58,124 bases of DNA from Desulfatibacillum aliphaticivorans DSM 15576 (GCF_000429905.1 NZ_AUCT01000037.1:1-58124); one strand, 5' to 3'; counted from the first letter of the stretch, positions 7,986-16,785 are shown. Made by a program: numbers and translations. The notes: generated by a model not told the origin, from the letters alone.

Positions 7986-8453
7986 CTATTGAATCTCCAC
8001 GACTTCAAAATGCCTTTGGCCCCCGGGAGTCTGCACCTTGACCTCATCCCCGGGCTTCTTCCCCACCAGGGCTTTGCCTAAGGGAGAGGTGACGGAAATC
8101 TTGCCAGCCTGAATGTTGGATTCGTCCGGGCCTAAAAGCTGATAGCTCACTTCCTCGCCCGTGTCGATATTCTCAAGGACGACCGTGGCTCCAAATACTG
8201 CGGTATCCCCCTTTTGGGTGGAGGGGTCGATGACGTCGGCGCTGGCGACCTTATACTCCAACTCGGCAATGCGGCCCGCAATAAAGCCCTGACGCTCCTT
8301 GGCCGCATGATACTCGGCGTTTTCGCTCAGGTCTCCGTGCGCCCTTGCTTCTTCAATGTCCTGGATGTTCCTGGGGCGTTCCACGGTCTTCAGTTGGACC
8401 AACTCGTTTTGGAGTCTTTCCAATCCTTCGGGGGTGATGGGTGTGCGTTCCAA
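7986..8453 (-). CDS. greA: Transcription elongation factor GreA
   Basis: The product has 155 aa, the usual length. The N-terminal coiled coil (residues about 8-75) includes the tip with acidic residues in EEARAHGDLSENAEYHAAKE, which enters the RNA polymerase secondary channel and activates cleavage of backtracked RNA. The C-terminal globular domain ends ISVTSPLGKALVGKKPGDEV, typical of GreA. The start is TTG 8453, with AAGGAG 7-8 nt upstream; no ATG fits. A strong terminator stands directly before the ribosome binding site, which hints at leader control. Confidence 0.95.
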   Translation of the reverse strand: MERTPITPEGLERLQNELVQLKTVERPRNIQDIEEARAHGDLSENAEYHAAKERQGFIAGRIAELEYKVASADVIDPSTQKGDTAVFGATVVLENIDTGEEVSYQLLGPDESNIQAGKISVTSPLGKALVGKKPGDEVKVQTPGGQRHFEVVEIQ

Positions 8454-8465
8454 CGCAATGCTCCT

Positions 8466-8502
8466 TCAAAAAAGTTGGCGGCGGACGCAATCGTCCGCCG
8501 CC
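8466..8502 (-). terminator. Rho-independent terminator between leuB and greA
   Basis: GGCGGCGGACG / CGTCCGCCGCC (8502-8492 and 8487-8477) is an 11-bp perfect stem with a 4-nt loop, followed on the minus strand by AACTTTTTT. The U tract ends only a few bases before the greA ribosome binding site. Confidence 0.9.
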
Positions 8503-8516
8503 TTGATGTTTTCGGA

Positions 8517-9596
8517 CTATTTCGCCGAATTCTTGACAAAGTCTGCAATGAGATCCCCCACCTCGGAGGTGGAGAAGCCCATTTTACCGGCGCCCAGATC
8601 CTTGAGATCGTCTCTCAGAACCTTGATGATGCCTTGCTCGATCCAGGATGCAGCCTCGGTTTCGCCCAGGGTGTCCAGCATGATCTGGCCGGCGCCAATG
8701 GCTGCGATGGGGTTGATGATCCCCATGCCCGTGTACTTGGGCGCCGAGCCGCCGATGGGCTCGAACATGGACACCCCTTCGGGGTTGATGTTTCCGCCGG
8801 CGGCGATCCCCATGCCGCCCTGGATCATGGCGCCCAGGTCCGTGATGATGTCGCCGAACATGTTGTCCGTCACGATCACGTCAAACCATTCGGGATTCTT
8901 GACCATCCACATGCAGGTGGCGTCCACGTGGGCGTAATCCGCTTCGATGTCCGGATATTCCTTGGCCACTTCGTAAAAGACCCTTTCCCACAGATCGAAT
9001 GCAAAGGTGAGAACGTTGGTCTTGCCGCACAGGGTGACTTTTTTGCCCTTTTTGTTGTTGCGCTTTTGGCAGTATTCAAAGGCGTACCGGATGCAGCGCT
9101 CCGCGCCTTTCCGCGTGTTGATGGATTCCTGAACCGCCACTTCGTCCAGGGTGCCTTTTTTCAGCACGCCGCCTGCGCCTGCGTACAAGCCCTCGGTGTT
9201 TTCACGGACGACCACAAAATCAATGTCCTCCGGCCCTTTGTCCTTCAAAGGAGTGTCCACCCCTTCGTAAAGTTTGACGGGACGAAGGTTAATATACTGA
9301 TCCAAGGAAAAGCGAAGGTCCAAAAGAATGCCTTTTTCAAGGATTCCGGGTTTAACGTCCGGGTGGCCGATGGCGCCAAGATAAATGGCGTCCATGGTTT
9401 TAAGGCTATCCAGGGTTTCCTGGGTAAGAAGGTCGCCGGTTTTCATGTAGTTTTCGCCGCCAAGGGGAAATTCCACAAATTCATAGGAGATATTTCCTCT
9501 TTCTCCAGCGGCTTTTAAAACCTTGACGCCTTCTGCAACAACCTCCGGGCCAGTGCCATCTCCCCCCACTATGGCGATTTTGTGTGTTTTGGACAT
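8517..9596 (-). CDS. leuB: 3-isopropylmalate dehydrogenase
   Basis: This 359-aa protein belongs to the isocitrate/isopropylmalate dehydrogenase family. It opens HKIAIVGGDGTGPEVV; the substrate loop carries LRFSLDQYINLRPVKLY; FVVVRENTEGLYAG is the family's REN-E-GxY segment; the metal-binding DVIVTDNMFGDIITD and the cofactor region EPIGGSAPKYTG follow. LeuB oxidises 3-isopropylmalate in leucine synthesis using NAD. Related tartrate and homoisocitrate dehydrogenases share these motifs, so the substrate is likely but not certain. Other leu genes are not nearby. GAGGAAAGG precedes ATG 9596. Confidence 0.82.
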   Translation of the reverse strand: MSKTHKIAIVGGDGTGPEVVAEGVKVLKAAGERGNISYEFVEFPLGGENYMKTGDLLTQETLDSLKTMDAIYLGAIGHPDVKPGILEKGILLDLRFSLDQYINLRPVKLYEGVDTPLKDKGPEDIDFVVVRENTEGLYAGAGGVLKKGTLDEVAVQESINTRKGAERCIRYAFEYCQKRNNKKGKKVTLCGKTNVLTFAFDLWERVFYEVAKEYPDIEADYAHVDATCMWMVKNPEWFDVIVTDNMFGDIITDLGAMIQGGMGIAAGGNINPEGVSMFEPIGGSAPKYTGMGIINPIAAIGAGQIMLDTLGETEAASWIEQGIIKVLRDDLKDLGAGKMGFSTSEVGDLIADFVKNSAK

Positions 9597-9644
9597 GAGT
9601 TAACTGCCTTTCCTCTTCCGCCCCGTCGCTGGGCAGAGTGTTGG

Positions 9645-9661
9645 GCCTGCATGATGCAGGC
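9645..9661. promoter_or_regulatory. Perfect palindrome upstream of leuB
   Basis: GCCTGCAT-G-ATGCAGGC is a perfect 8-bp inverted repeat about 50 bp upstream of the leuB start. It could be an operator or a small hairpin in the leader; no regulator is suggested by the sequence. Confidence 0.4.
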
Positions 9662-9663
9662 AT

Positions 9664-9715
9664 ACAAAAAATGCCGGGGCCTCCGGGAAGATTCTCCTCC
9701 CCGGCGCCTCCGGCT
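9664..9715 (-). terminator. Probable terminator after pssA
   Basis: A GC-rich imperfect inverted repeat (outer arms GCCGG/CCGGC) is followed on the minus strand by ATTTTTTG. It would end the psd-pssA transcript before leuB. Confidence 0.6.
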
Positions 9716-9742
9716 GGTTAATGGGATCTATTTTTACAATGC

Positions 9743-10543
9743 CTAATTCAAATTTTCAAGCTCTGATTTTGAATCGTCGTTTTTTGGCGGCCTCCTCCTA
9801 TTAACCAAGAGCATAATGGGGCCGGAACTCACGTAAGTCAGAGCAATGAGAAACAACACCAGTTTGGGCGCCATGGCAATGAGCGCCACGAATAAAATCA
9901 GGCAAATCAACACGTAAAAATTCTTATTCCGGAACATTTCCGGCTTTTTAAAGCTATTGTACTTGACTGTGGAAACCATTAAAAAACCCAGGGCGAAAAG
10001 CAGGACCAGCATCAAAACCCGGTGGCCGGACAAAACCTGGCCGTTTGCCTGCACCCAACCCAGCTTGTCGTAAAACAAAATGGTGGTCACGGCCATGCCG
10101 GCGCCAGCGGGGATGGGCAAGCCCACAAAGTAATCGCTGCTGACCACGGCCGTTTGGGTGTTGAACCGGGCCAAACGCAAAGCCCCGCAGGCCACGAACA
10201 AGAATGCGGCCAGCCAGCCGATCCGCCCAAGAGGTTGAAGCGCCCACAAGAACATGGTCAGGCCGGGCGCCAGGCCGAAAGAAACCAGGTCGGCCAGGGA
10301 ATCGTACTCCACGCCGAACTGGCTGGTGGTGTTGGTGGCCCGGGCCACCTTGCCGTCCAGATTATCGAAAACCCCTGCAATAAGAACGCAAAAAGCAGCC
10401 TTTACATAATCCCCCTGCGTAGCTGAAATCACGGCGAAAAAACCGAAAAACAAATTGAGGGAGGTTACAAAATTTGGCAGGACATACACTCCCTTGTGCA
10501 TGTCAAAACGCCTTTTTCGGCCGTCTTTGTTCTTATTCTTCAT
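9743..10543 (-). CDS. pssA: CDP-diacylglycerol-serine O-phosphatidyltransferase
   Basis: The protein has 266 aa and about seven to eight membrane segments. The CDP-alcohol phosphotransferase motif D-G-x2-A-R-x8-G-x3-D-x3-D is present as DGKVARATNTTSQFGVEYDSLAD around residues 63-85. The enzyme makes phosphatidylserine from CDP-diacylglycerol and serine. Its start overlaps the psd stop by four bases (ATGA), and psd uses its product, so the two form one pathway unit for phosphatidylethanolamine. The short charged tail has no known role. Confidence 0.93.
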   Translation of the reverse strand: MKNKNKDGRKRRFDMHKGVYVLPNFVTSLNLFFGFFAVISATQGDYVKAAFCVLIAGVFDNLDGKVARATNTTSQFGVEYDSLADLVSFGLAPGLTMFLWALQPLGRIGWLAAFLFVACGALRLARFNTQTAVVSSDYFVGLPIPAGAGMAVTTILFYDKLGWVQANGQVLSGHRVLMLVLLFALGFLMVSTVKYNSFKKPEMFRNKNFYVLICLILFVALIAMAPKLVLFLIALTYVSSGPIMLLVNRRRPPKNDDSKSELENLN

Positions 10544-11208
10544 GGCATATTCCCTATCACGGTTGATCCGGCGAAAACCTTGTCCCCTGGCAGTACGCAG
10601 GGGTCAAAGCCTACCGGCAAGTACACATCCAGGCGGGAGCCAAAACGAATCATGCCGAACCGCTCTCCCTTAACAACCTCGTCGCCCGGTTTAATTCCAC
10701 ATAAAATCCGTCTGGCCACCAGCCCGGCGATCTGCACGTAACAGATTTCCCGGCCGTTGCAGTCCAGAACAACGGCGTTGTGTTCGTTCTCCTGGGAGGC
10801 CTTGTCCAGGTTGGCCCTGAAAAACTTGCCCGGATTATATATAATCCGTTTGACCGTCCCGTTCATGGGATTCCGGTTAACGTGGACGTTGAACACGGAC
10901 ATGAAAATGCTGATCTTAAGCGCCCGGCCTTCAATGAAGGGATTGGAATCCACCACATTGACGAAAAGCACCTTGCCGTCCGCGGGAGAAACCACGGCGT
11001 TTTCCTCTTCAGGGGCAAGCCGGTCCGGGTCCCTGAAGAAGTAGCATGAAAACATCGTAAACACATATAGCAGCAAAGCAAGAACTTTATAATCCAGAAT
11101 CGCCATTAGCAGCGTAGTAAAACCTGCTGCAAGAATAATCGGCCATCCGGCGTTGGCGATGGGCAGGGCTCTGTCGCTTGGGGGATCCGGATATGTATAT
11201 TTTTCCAT
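10540..11208 (-). CDS. psd: Phosphatidylserine decarboxylase proenzyme (short type)
   Basis: The product has 222 aa, the usual length for the short Psd class. One or two hydrophobic segments near residues 18-55 anchor it to the membrane. FFRDPDR, SPADGKV and FNVHVNRNP are family motifs. The self-cleavage site is GMIRFGSRLDVYLP, in which the Gly-Ser bond is cut to form the pyruvoyl group. I chose ATG 11208 (MEKYTYPDPP) since upstream residues are not typical and overlap a terminator; the ribosome binding site is weak. It overlaps pssA. Confidence 0.92.
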   Translation of the reverse strand: MEKYTYPDPPSDRALPIANAGWPIILAAGFTTLLMAILDYKVLALLLYVFTMFSCYFFRDPDRLAPEEENAVVSPADGKVLFVNVVDSNPFIEGRALKISIFMSVFNVHVNRNPMNGTVKRIIYNPGKFFRANLDKASQENEHNAVVLDCNGREICYVQIAGLVARRILCGIKPGDEVVKGERFGMIRFGSRLDVYLPVGFDPCVLPGDKVFAGSTVIGNMP

Positions 11209-11238
11209 AATCAATCTTTCAATCTTAAGGGCGGCGCC

Positions 11239-11278
11239 AAAAATAATCAAGGCGAATTCCTGCCGTCGGGTTCGCCTT
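11239..11278 (-). terminator. Rho-independent terminator after lon-tsaB
   Basis: AAGGCGAA / TTCGCCTT (11278-11271 and 11256-11249) is a perfect 8-bp stem followed on the minus strand by GATTATTTTTGG. Confidence 0.72.
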
Positions 11279-11358
11279 GCATGGGATGGCGAACAATACA
11301 TCACCGGCAGGTAAGTGTCAATCTCAGTTCGTTTTTCAGAGGGCGATGCGGCCCGAAT

Positions 11359-12051
11359 TTACACGGCCTGAGGAATTTTCGGCAGTTTGGCGTCGGACTT
11401 TCTAATGTAGGTCGCCTTGAGATCCGCAGCGCTGCATGCCTTGCCCTCTTTTATGGCCTTTGCGGCAATGTCTGCAACCACGGTGATGTCGATTCTGTTC
11501 AAGTCCTCCGGGGCGAAGCGCGCCTTACCGCCCAATTCAGCTTCAATGAACTCCCGGTACAGGGCGGCGCCGTCTCCAATAAACAGGCTTTGTTCACTGA
11601 CTTCGCAAATCCATTGCTCCGGCGATTTGGCGGCTTCCGGGCTCGTTTGCACCAGCCCGTTATCGCTCGGCCGGAATTCGGCTGCATACACCTGCCCTTT
11701 CCGGGCGTCCATGGCGGCCTGAACGGGCAGGTTGCAGGGCTGGGCGGCTTTCGCCAAAGCGTATAGTGTGGACACTCCGTACACCGGGATGTTCAAGGCC
11801 GAAGCCAGCCCTTTGGCGGAAGCAATGCCGATGCGCAGGCCCGTAAAGCTGCCCGGGCCGCAGGTCACGGCCAAGCCATCCACCTGAGCCGGCTTAAGCC
11901 CCGCCTCGTTCAACACGTTTTGGACCGCATCCATAAGGCTCCTGGCATGGGAGCGGGACCGCTCCCCCTGCTCCCGGGCCAGCACCCGGCCGTCTTCAAC
12001 CACAACCACGCCAAACCCCAGGGCGGCCGTATCCATGGCCAGAACGATCAT
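11359..12051 (-). CDS. tsaB: tRNA threonylcarbamoyladenosine synthesis protein TsaB
   Basis: The 230-aa product is a member of the ASKHA-fold TsaB/YeaZ family, which works with TsaD and TsaE to make t6A37 in tRNAs. It opens MIVLAMDTAALGFGVVVVE and has the highly typical SRSHARSLMDAV and CGPGSFTGLRIGIASAKGLA segments (about residues 32-43 and 64-82). Its ATG overlaps the lon stop as ATGA. The C-terminal half is variable, as in the family. Confidence 0.94.
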   Translation of the reverse strand: MIVLAMDTAALGFGVVVVEDGRVLAREQGERSRSHARSLMDAVQNVLNEAGLKPAQVDGLAVTCGPGSFTGLRIGIASAKGLASALNIPVYGVSTLYALAKAAQPCNLPVQAAMDARKGQVYAAEFRPSDNGLVQTSPEAAKSPEQWICEVSEQSLFIGDGAALYREFIEAELGGKARFAPEDLNRIDITVVADIAAKAIKEGKACSAADLKATYIRKSDAKLPKIPQAV

Positions 12052-14528
12052 TTATCTGCGGCCTCTGTCGTTTTCGCCTTGGGCTGGGTCTTTTTGGCCT
12101 TGGGCTTCGCCGCTTTTTTAGCCGGCTTTTTTTTCGGCGGCGCCTTTTTCTTTTCCGCGGGCAAGAGAGCCTTTTCCAAAACCTCATTCACGTGGCTCAC
12201 CGTGATGTATTTCAGCTTTCTGCGCACCTGCTGCGGAACCTCGGACAACTCCTTTTTATTTTTCTCAGGAATAATAATTGTCTTGATCCCGGCTCTTAAG
12301 GCGCCCAGAGATTTTTCACGCAAGCCGCCTATGGGCAGCACCCTGCCCCGAATGGTCACCTCGCCGGTCATGGCGATGTCATTGGCCACCGGCCGCTCGG
12401 TCAGGGCCGAAACCAGGGCCGTGGTCATGGCGATGCCTGCGGACGGGCCGTCCTTGGGAATGGCGCCGGCCGGCACATGAATATGGATGTCGAAATTATC
12501 GAACAGATCCGGGTCTATCTCCAACTCGTCTTCGTTGGTCCGGGCGTAAGACAAAGCCGCCCTGGCCGACTCCTGCATGACTTCGCCCAACTGGCCCGTC
12601 AGCACCAGTTCCCCCTTGCCGCGCATGAGGGTGGTCTCGATGTACAGGGCTTCGCCGCCCCAATGGGTCCAGGCCAGTCCCGTGGCAAGGCCGATCTGGG
12701 GCTCTTCCTGGTCCATCTCGGGCAGAAATTTTTCCAGGCCAAGATATTTGACCAGGGAGGACGCGGTAATCTGATACGGCCCCTTTTTGCCTTCCGCGAT
12801 TTTCCGGCTGACTTTCCGGCAAAGGGTTCCGATTTCACGCTCCAGATTGCGCAAGCCGGACTCGCTGGTGTATTCCGTGGCCATTTTAAGCAATGCATTG
12901 CCCGAGATGGTAATGTCCTCCGGCTTGAGGCCGTTTTCCTTGACCTGCCGGGGAACCAGGTATTGCTGGGCGATAAGCACCTTTTCGTTTTCCGTGTACC
13001 CGGCCAGATTGATGACCTCCATCCTGTCAAGCAACGCCGAGGGGATGGTGTCTGTCATGTTGGCGGTGGTAATGAACATGACGGAAGACAGGTCGAACGG
13101 CACGTTCAAGTAATGATCCGAAAAGGCGAAGTTCTGCTCCGGGTCCAAAGCCTCCAGCAAGGCGGAGGAGGGATCTCCCCGAAAATCCGCGCCGATTTTA
13201 TCGATCTCGTCCATCATGAATACGGGATTGTTGGACTTGCAATGCTTCAACCCCTGGATGATGCGGCCGGGCAAGGCGCCGATGTAAGTCCGCCGATGGC
13301 CCCTTATTTCCGCCTCGTCCCGGATGCCGCCCAAAGAAAGGCGGTAAAACTTCCGGCCCATGGCCCGGGCGATGGACTTGCCCAGGGAGGTTTTTCCCAC
13401 GCCCGGGGGGCCCACAAAGCACAGGATGGGGCCTTTCATTTTCGGGTTGAGCTTGCGTACGGCCAGGTATTCCAAAATGCGGTCCTTGACCTTTTCCAGG
13501 CCGTAATGGTCCTCTTCCAGAATTTCCTTGGCTTTTTTGATGTCCAGGGTGTCCTTGGTGGCCTTTTTCCAGGGAACCTCCACCAGCCAGTCCAGATAGG
13601 TGCGGACCGTGGGGGCTTCTCCCGCTTCCGGGTGCATCTGCTCCAGGCGCTTGAGTTGGCGGTCGGCCTCCTCCTTGGCTTCCTTGGGCATCTTGGCCTT
13701 ACGGATTTTGTCCTGATATTCCTTGATTTCCTGGGTCTTTTCGTCCACCTCGCCCAATTCGCGATTGATGGCGCGCATTTGCTCCCGCAGGAAGTAATCC
13801 TTCTGGCTTTTGGATATCTCGTCGCGCACGCTGGACTGGATGCGGGCCTGCATGGCCGAAAGCTCCACTTCCCGGGAGACGAATCCGTTGACCGCCAGGA
13901 GGCGCTGGACCGGATCGATGGCCTCGAAAATGCTCTGGGCTTCTTCGATTTTCAGATTCAGGTTGGAAGCGACCAGGTCGGCCAGCCGTCCGGGATGGTC
14001 GATGCCGTCCAGGACCATGGTGACGTCCGGGGTGAGTTCTCCCCGAAGCCCCAAAATCTTTTCGCAGCTTTCCTTCACGTTGCGCATGAGGGCTTCGGTT
14101 TCCATATCCAAATCGCCCAGGTCCTCTTCATGAAGCAGTTCGATGCGCACCCGGAACATATCGGATTTTTTGGTGTAGCGGACGATTTTAGCCTTGGCCA
14201 GGCCCTGAACCAGCACCTTAACCCGGCCGTCCGGCAGCTTGAGTACGCGCAGAATCCGGGCCGCAGTGCCGTGCTTGAAAATTTGGTCCGATTCCGGGTT
14301 TTCCACGGCGCCGTCCATCTGGGTGGCCAAAAACAAAAAGCGGTCTTTGGCCATGGCTGCATCCACGGCGCGCACGGATTTGTCCCTGCCCACAAACAGG
14401 GGGATAATCATGTGGGTGAACACCACCACATCCCTAACCGGAAGCATGGGAAGGGTGGCGGGTATATCAAGATTCTGGTCGTCAGCATCTAGCAGTCCGA
14501 CAAGATCGTCCGTATCAGTATGGGCCAT
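12048..14528 (-). CDS. lon: ATP-dependent protease Lon (LonA type)
   Basis: The 826-aa protein has the LonA order: substrate-binding N-domain (about 25-225), coiled coil (about 230-310), AAA+ module with Walker A GPPGVGKTS (Lys379), and a protease domain with the Ser-Lys dyad Ser696 (KDGPSAG) and Lys739 (GLREKSLGA), 43 apart as in E. coli. It degrades misfolded and regulatory proteins in the cytoplasm. The tail from about residue 787 is unusual: Lys/Pro/Ala-rich, resembling histone H1 tails and probably disordered. It is cotranscribed with tsaB. A second, archaeal-type Lon lies at 25483. Confidence 0.96.
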   Translation of the reverse strand: MAHTDTDDLVGLLDADDQNLDIPATLPMLPVRDVVVFTHMIIPLFVGRDKSVRAVDAAMAKDRFLFLATQMDGAVENPESDQIFKHGTAARILRVLKLPDGRVKVLVQGLAKAKIVRYTKKSDMFRVRIELLHEEDLGDLDMETEALMRNVKESCEKILGLRGELTPDVTMVLDGIDHPGRLADLVASNLNLKIEEAQSIFEAIDPVQRLLAVNGFVSREVELSAMQARIQSSVRDEISKSQKDYFLREQMRAINRELGEVDEKTQEIKEYQDKIRKAKMPKEAKEEADRQLKRLEQMHPEAGEAPTVRTYLDWLVEVPWKKATKDTLDIKKAKEILEEDHYGLEKVKDRILEYLAVRKLNPKMKGPILCFVGPPGVGKTSLGKSIARAMGRKFYRLSLGGIRDEAEIRGHRRTYIGALPGRIIQGLKHCKSNNPVFMMDEIDKIGADFRGDPSSALLEALDPEQNFAFSDHYLNVPFDLSSVMFITTANMTDTIPSALLDRMEVINLAGYTENEKVLIAQQYLVPRQVKENGLKPEDITISGNALLKMATEYTSESGLRNLEREIGTLCRKVSRKIAEGKKGPYQITASSLVKYLGLEKFLPEMDQEEPQIGLATGLAWTHWGGEALYIETTLMRGKGELVLTGQLGEVMQESARAALSYARTNEDELEIDPDLFDNFDIHIHVPAGAIPKDGPSAGIAMTTALVSALTERPVANDIAMTGEVTIRGRVLPIGGLREKSLGALRAGIKTIIIPEKNKKELSEVPQQVRRKLKYITVSHVNEVLEKALLPAEKKKAPPKKKPAKKAAKPKAKKTQPKAKTTEAADK

Positions 14529-14634
14529 TGGCTCTCTCTCAAATCTTTTGGGTTATTGGGACGTTGGCCTGCTTTGGCCGACGATAGCCCATCCGGCGGC
14601 GATTCGCCTGCCTTCAGGCTTCCCGAATGAAAAA

Positions 14635-14663
14635 CTAATACAAAACATGCCACACTATGACAA
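14635..14663 (-). promoter_or_regulatory. Sigma-70-type promoter of lon
   Basis: On the minus strand TTGTCA (14663-14658) and TATTAG (14640-14635) are spaced by 17 bp, about 107 bp upstream of the lon start. No CIRCE or sigma-32 site was seen. Confidence 0.5.
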
Positions 14664-14772
14664 CAACAATCTTGACATTTAGAGCCCGGGAAGGCAAGGT
14701 TACAAATACGGAAAAGCTCGCAACCGGTTAGGCGAGCCGCTCCGAATTCGGCGTCCAAACAATGGAGAATGC

Positions 14773-15573
14773 ATGTCTACAGCTCTGGTCCCGGTGCTAC
14801 CCTATATATTCGTCCTCGCGTTCGGCCTGATCGTAGGCAGTTTTCTCAATGTTTGCATCTTCCGCATCCCGGAGGGGGGCATTCCGTTCAGCGAACCCCG
14901 CTCCCACTGCCCCCAGTGCAACGCCCAAATAGCCTGGTACGATAACATCCCCGTGGCGTCTTATATTGTGTTGACGGGCAAATGCCGGGCCTGCAAGGCC
15001 TCCATCTCCATAAGATATCCTTTGGTGGAGCTGGCTTCCGGAATGTTCGCCCTGGCCTGCGCCGTCAATTTCGGCTTCACCTGGGCGGCCCTGGTTTACT
15101 ACCTGCTCATTGCAACCCTCCTGGTCATCACCTTTATCGACCTTGATCACATGATCATACCCAATATAATCACTCTGCCGGGAATTCCCATAGGCATTGC
15201 GGCATCTTTTTTGCTCCCGGAACTCAGCCTGGCCCAATCCCTGATTGGAGTAGCTGTGGGCGGCGGGGGCCTGTTCGCCGTATCCGAATTGTTTTACCTG
15301 CTCAGAAAAAAAGAAGGCATGGGCATGGGCGACGTCAAGCTCCTGGGCATGCTGGGGGCATTCTTCGGCGTTAAGGGGGTTTTGTTCACCATCATGGCCG
15401 GGGCCTTTGTGGGAACCTTCGTGGGGTTGATCCTCATCCCCCTGAACCGCTCCAAGGGATTGGATTTGAGAATCCCATTCGGCCCATTCCTTGCCTCAGG
15501 CGCTATCGTGTATATCTTTTGGGGAGAATTTTTGATTTACAAGTATTTGGAGTACGCTCGTGGCGGATTTTGA
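14773..15573 (+). CDS. pilD: Prepilin peptidase / N-methyltransferase (A24A)
   Basis: The product has 266 aa with about seven to eight membrane segments. The N-terminal cytoplasmic loop has two CxxC pairs (CPQC and CRAC), typical of bifunctional PilD, which cuts and methylates type IV prepilins and type II secretion pseudopilins. The two catalytic aspartates are in TFIDLDHMIIP and GMGMGDVKLLG. No pilin genes are in the window, so it presumably serves genes elsewhere. The phosphatase gene downstream starts inside its 3' end. Confidence 0.93.
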   Translation: MSTALVPVLPYIFVLAFGLIVGSFLNVCIFRIPEGGIPFSEPRSHCPQCNAQIAWYDNIPVASYIVLTGKCRACKASISIRYPLVELASGMFALACAVNFGFTWAALVYYLLIATLLVITFIDLDHMIIPNIITLPGIPIGIAASFLLPELSLAQSLIGVAVGGGGLFAVSELFYLLRKKEGMGMGDVKLLGMLGAFFGVKGVLFTIMAGAFVGTFVGLILIPLNRSKGLDLRIPFGPFLASGAIVYIFWGEFLIYKYLEYARGGF

Positions 15574-16336
15574 AAAAATTGAACACACAGCTCTTGCCGC
15601 AGCCCACGGGGCCGCCAAAGTGCTGTTGAAATATTACGGACGCGCCCGGGTGGTGAAGAAAAAGGGGGAAATCGACCTTTTAACCCAGGCGGATAAAGCC
15701 TCCGAGGAAATTATTGTGGAGGCCATTGCCAGGGCCTTTCCGGACCACGCCATCCTGGCCGAGGAAGGAAGCGGCAAGGAAGCCGATAGCGAATACACCT
15801 GGATTGTGGACCCCCTGGACGGAACCACCAATTACGCCCACGGCCTGCCCTTGTTTTCCATTTCAATCGGCCTGGCCCGGGCGGAAAAAACCATCTTCGG
15901 GCTGGTCCTGAATCCGGTGACCCAGGAGTTGTTCGTCGCCAAAGAGGGACAAGGGGCGACCCTGAACTCCAGGCCCATCTCGGTTTCCGACCAGACGGAC
16001 CTTCAGGACAGCCTGGTGGTGACCGGATTTCCATACGGGCTGAAGACCATGATGCCGGAGTTGATGGACCGGTTTTCTGCCGTGCTGCCCAAGGTGCAGG
16101 GCGTTCGCAGGCTGGGCTCAGCCGCCCTGGACCTGTGTTACGTGGCCTGCGGAAGATTTGACGGATTCTGGGAGCAAAACCTTGCTCCATGGGATACCGC
16201 CGCCGGAGAATGCATCGTCCGGGAGGCGGGAGGCAAAGTCACGGACTTCGCCGAAAATGAGTTTTCCCCCGGCGGGAGCCAGATCCTCGCCACGAACGGG
16301 AAAATTCATGATGCGTTTTTACCTTTGATATGTTAA
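15560..16336 (+). CDS. suhB: Inositol monophosphatase family protein (SuhB-like)
   Basis: The 258-aa protein has the family metal sites: EEGSG near residue 68 and IVDPLDGTTNYAHG (about 86-99), with the late motif LAPWDTAAGECIVREAGG. The fold hydrolyses inositol monophosphate or related sugar phosphates with Mg2+. SuhB in other bacteria also takes part in rRNA antitermination, which cannot be judged here. The start is GTG 15560, overlapping pilD by 14 bp, with GGAG in front. Confidence 0.88.
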   Translation: MADFEKIEHTALAAAHGAAKVLLKYYGRARVVKKKGEIDLLTQADKASEEIIVEAIARAFPDHAILAEEGSGKEADSEYTWIVDPLDGTTNYAHGLPLFSISIGLARAEKTIFGLVLNPVTQELFVAKEGQGATLNSRPISVSDQTDLQDSLVVTGFPYGLKTMMPELMDRFSAVLPKVQGVRRLGSAALDLCYVACGRFDGFWEQNLAPWDTAAGECIVREAGGKVTDFAENEFSPGGSQILATNGKIHDAFLPLIC

Positions 16337-16345
16337 GGAAGGTGC

Positions 16346-16555
16346 ATGGGTATTTTTTTGAAGGATGGATCGTTAGGACAGGTAATATCGTCGGACCCGA
16401 CGGATTGTTTCGGAAACTTTAACCGGGGCGACAAAGTTTGCATGAAATGGTGCGCCATGCGCTTGGCATGCTGCATCGAATATGATCGTCAGATGGAGGA
16501 CGAATACATCATGGAGGATGACTTGCAGCCCATGGGCTCCATGATCATGAATTAA
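16346..16555 (+). CDS. Small protein of unknown function
   Basis: The product has 69 aa, with four Cys (positions about 21, 32, 36 and 42) and an acidic C-terminal half. No signal peptide or membrane segment. AAGGAAGG lies 4-8 nt before ATG 16346, and the gene is only 9 bp behind suhB with a strong terminator just after it, which supports it as a real cistron. I do not recognise a family. Confidence 0.55.
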   Translation: MGIFLKDGSLGQVISSDPTDCFGNFNRGDKVCMKWCAMRLACCIEYDRQMEDEYIMEDDLQPMGSMIMN

Positions 16556-16592
16556 ACCGCGCCCTGACATTCTGATTTGGATGAGTCTAAAA

Positions 16593-16633
16593 CGCCCGGA
16601 CCGCTGTTTGCCAGCGGCCCGGGCTTTTTTTTT
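16593..16633 (+). terminator. Rho-independent terminator after pilD-suhB
   Basis: GCCCGGACCGCTG and CCAGCGGCCCGGGC form a long GC-rich stem with a TTTG loop, followed by nine T. Confidence 0.9.
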
Positions 16634-16785
16634 GATAAGAAGGGCCGCCCCCTGGAGCATCATCGCCAATGGAGGATCAGAGATTTTTTTACAGGGGCTT
16701 TTAAAAGTTTTAATTTCAAATAGTTAGATATACATTCCCACGCGTAGCATGGTAACTAAAAGTCGGATGGACAATGGTTGCAACT

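Noticed and set aside
8214..9518. 434-codon open frame on the plus strand
   Set aside because: Antisense to greA and leuB, both firmly identified; no ribosome binding site.
12477..14492. 671-codon open frame on the plus strand
   Set aside because: It is fully antisense to lon; the product is His/Gln-rich shadow sequence without domains.
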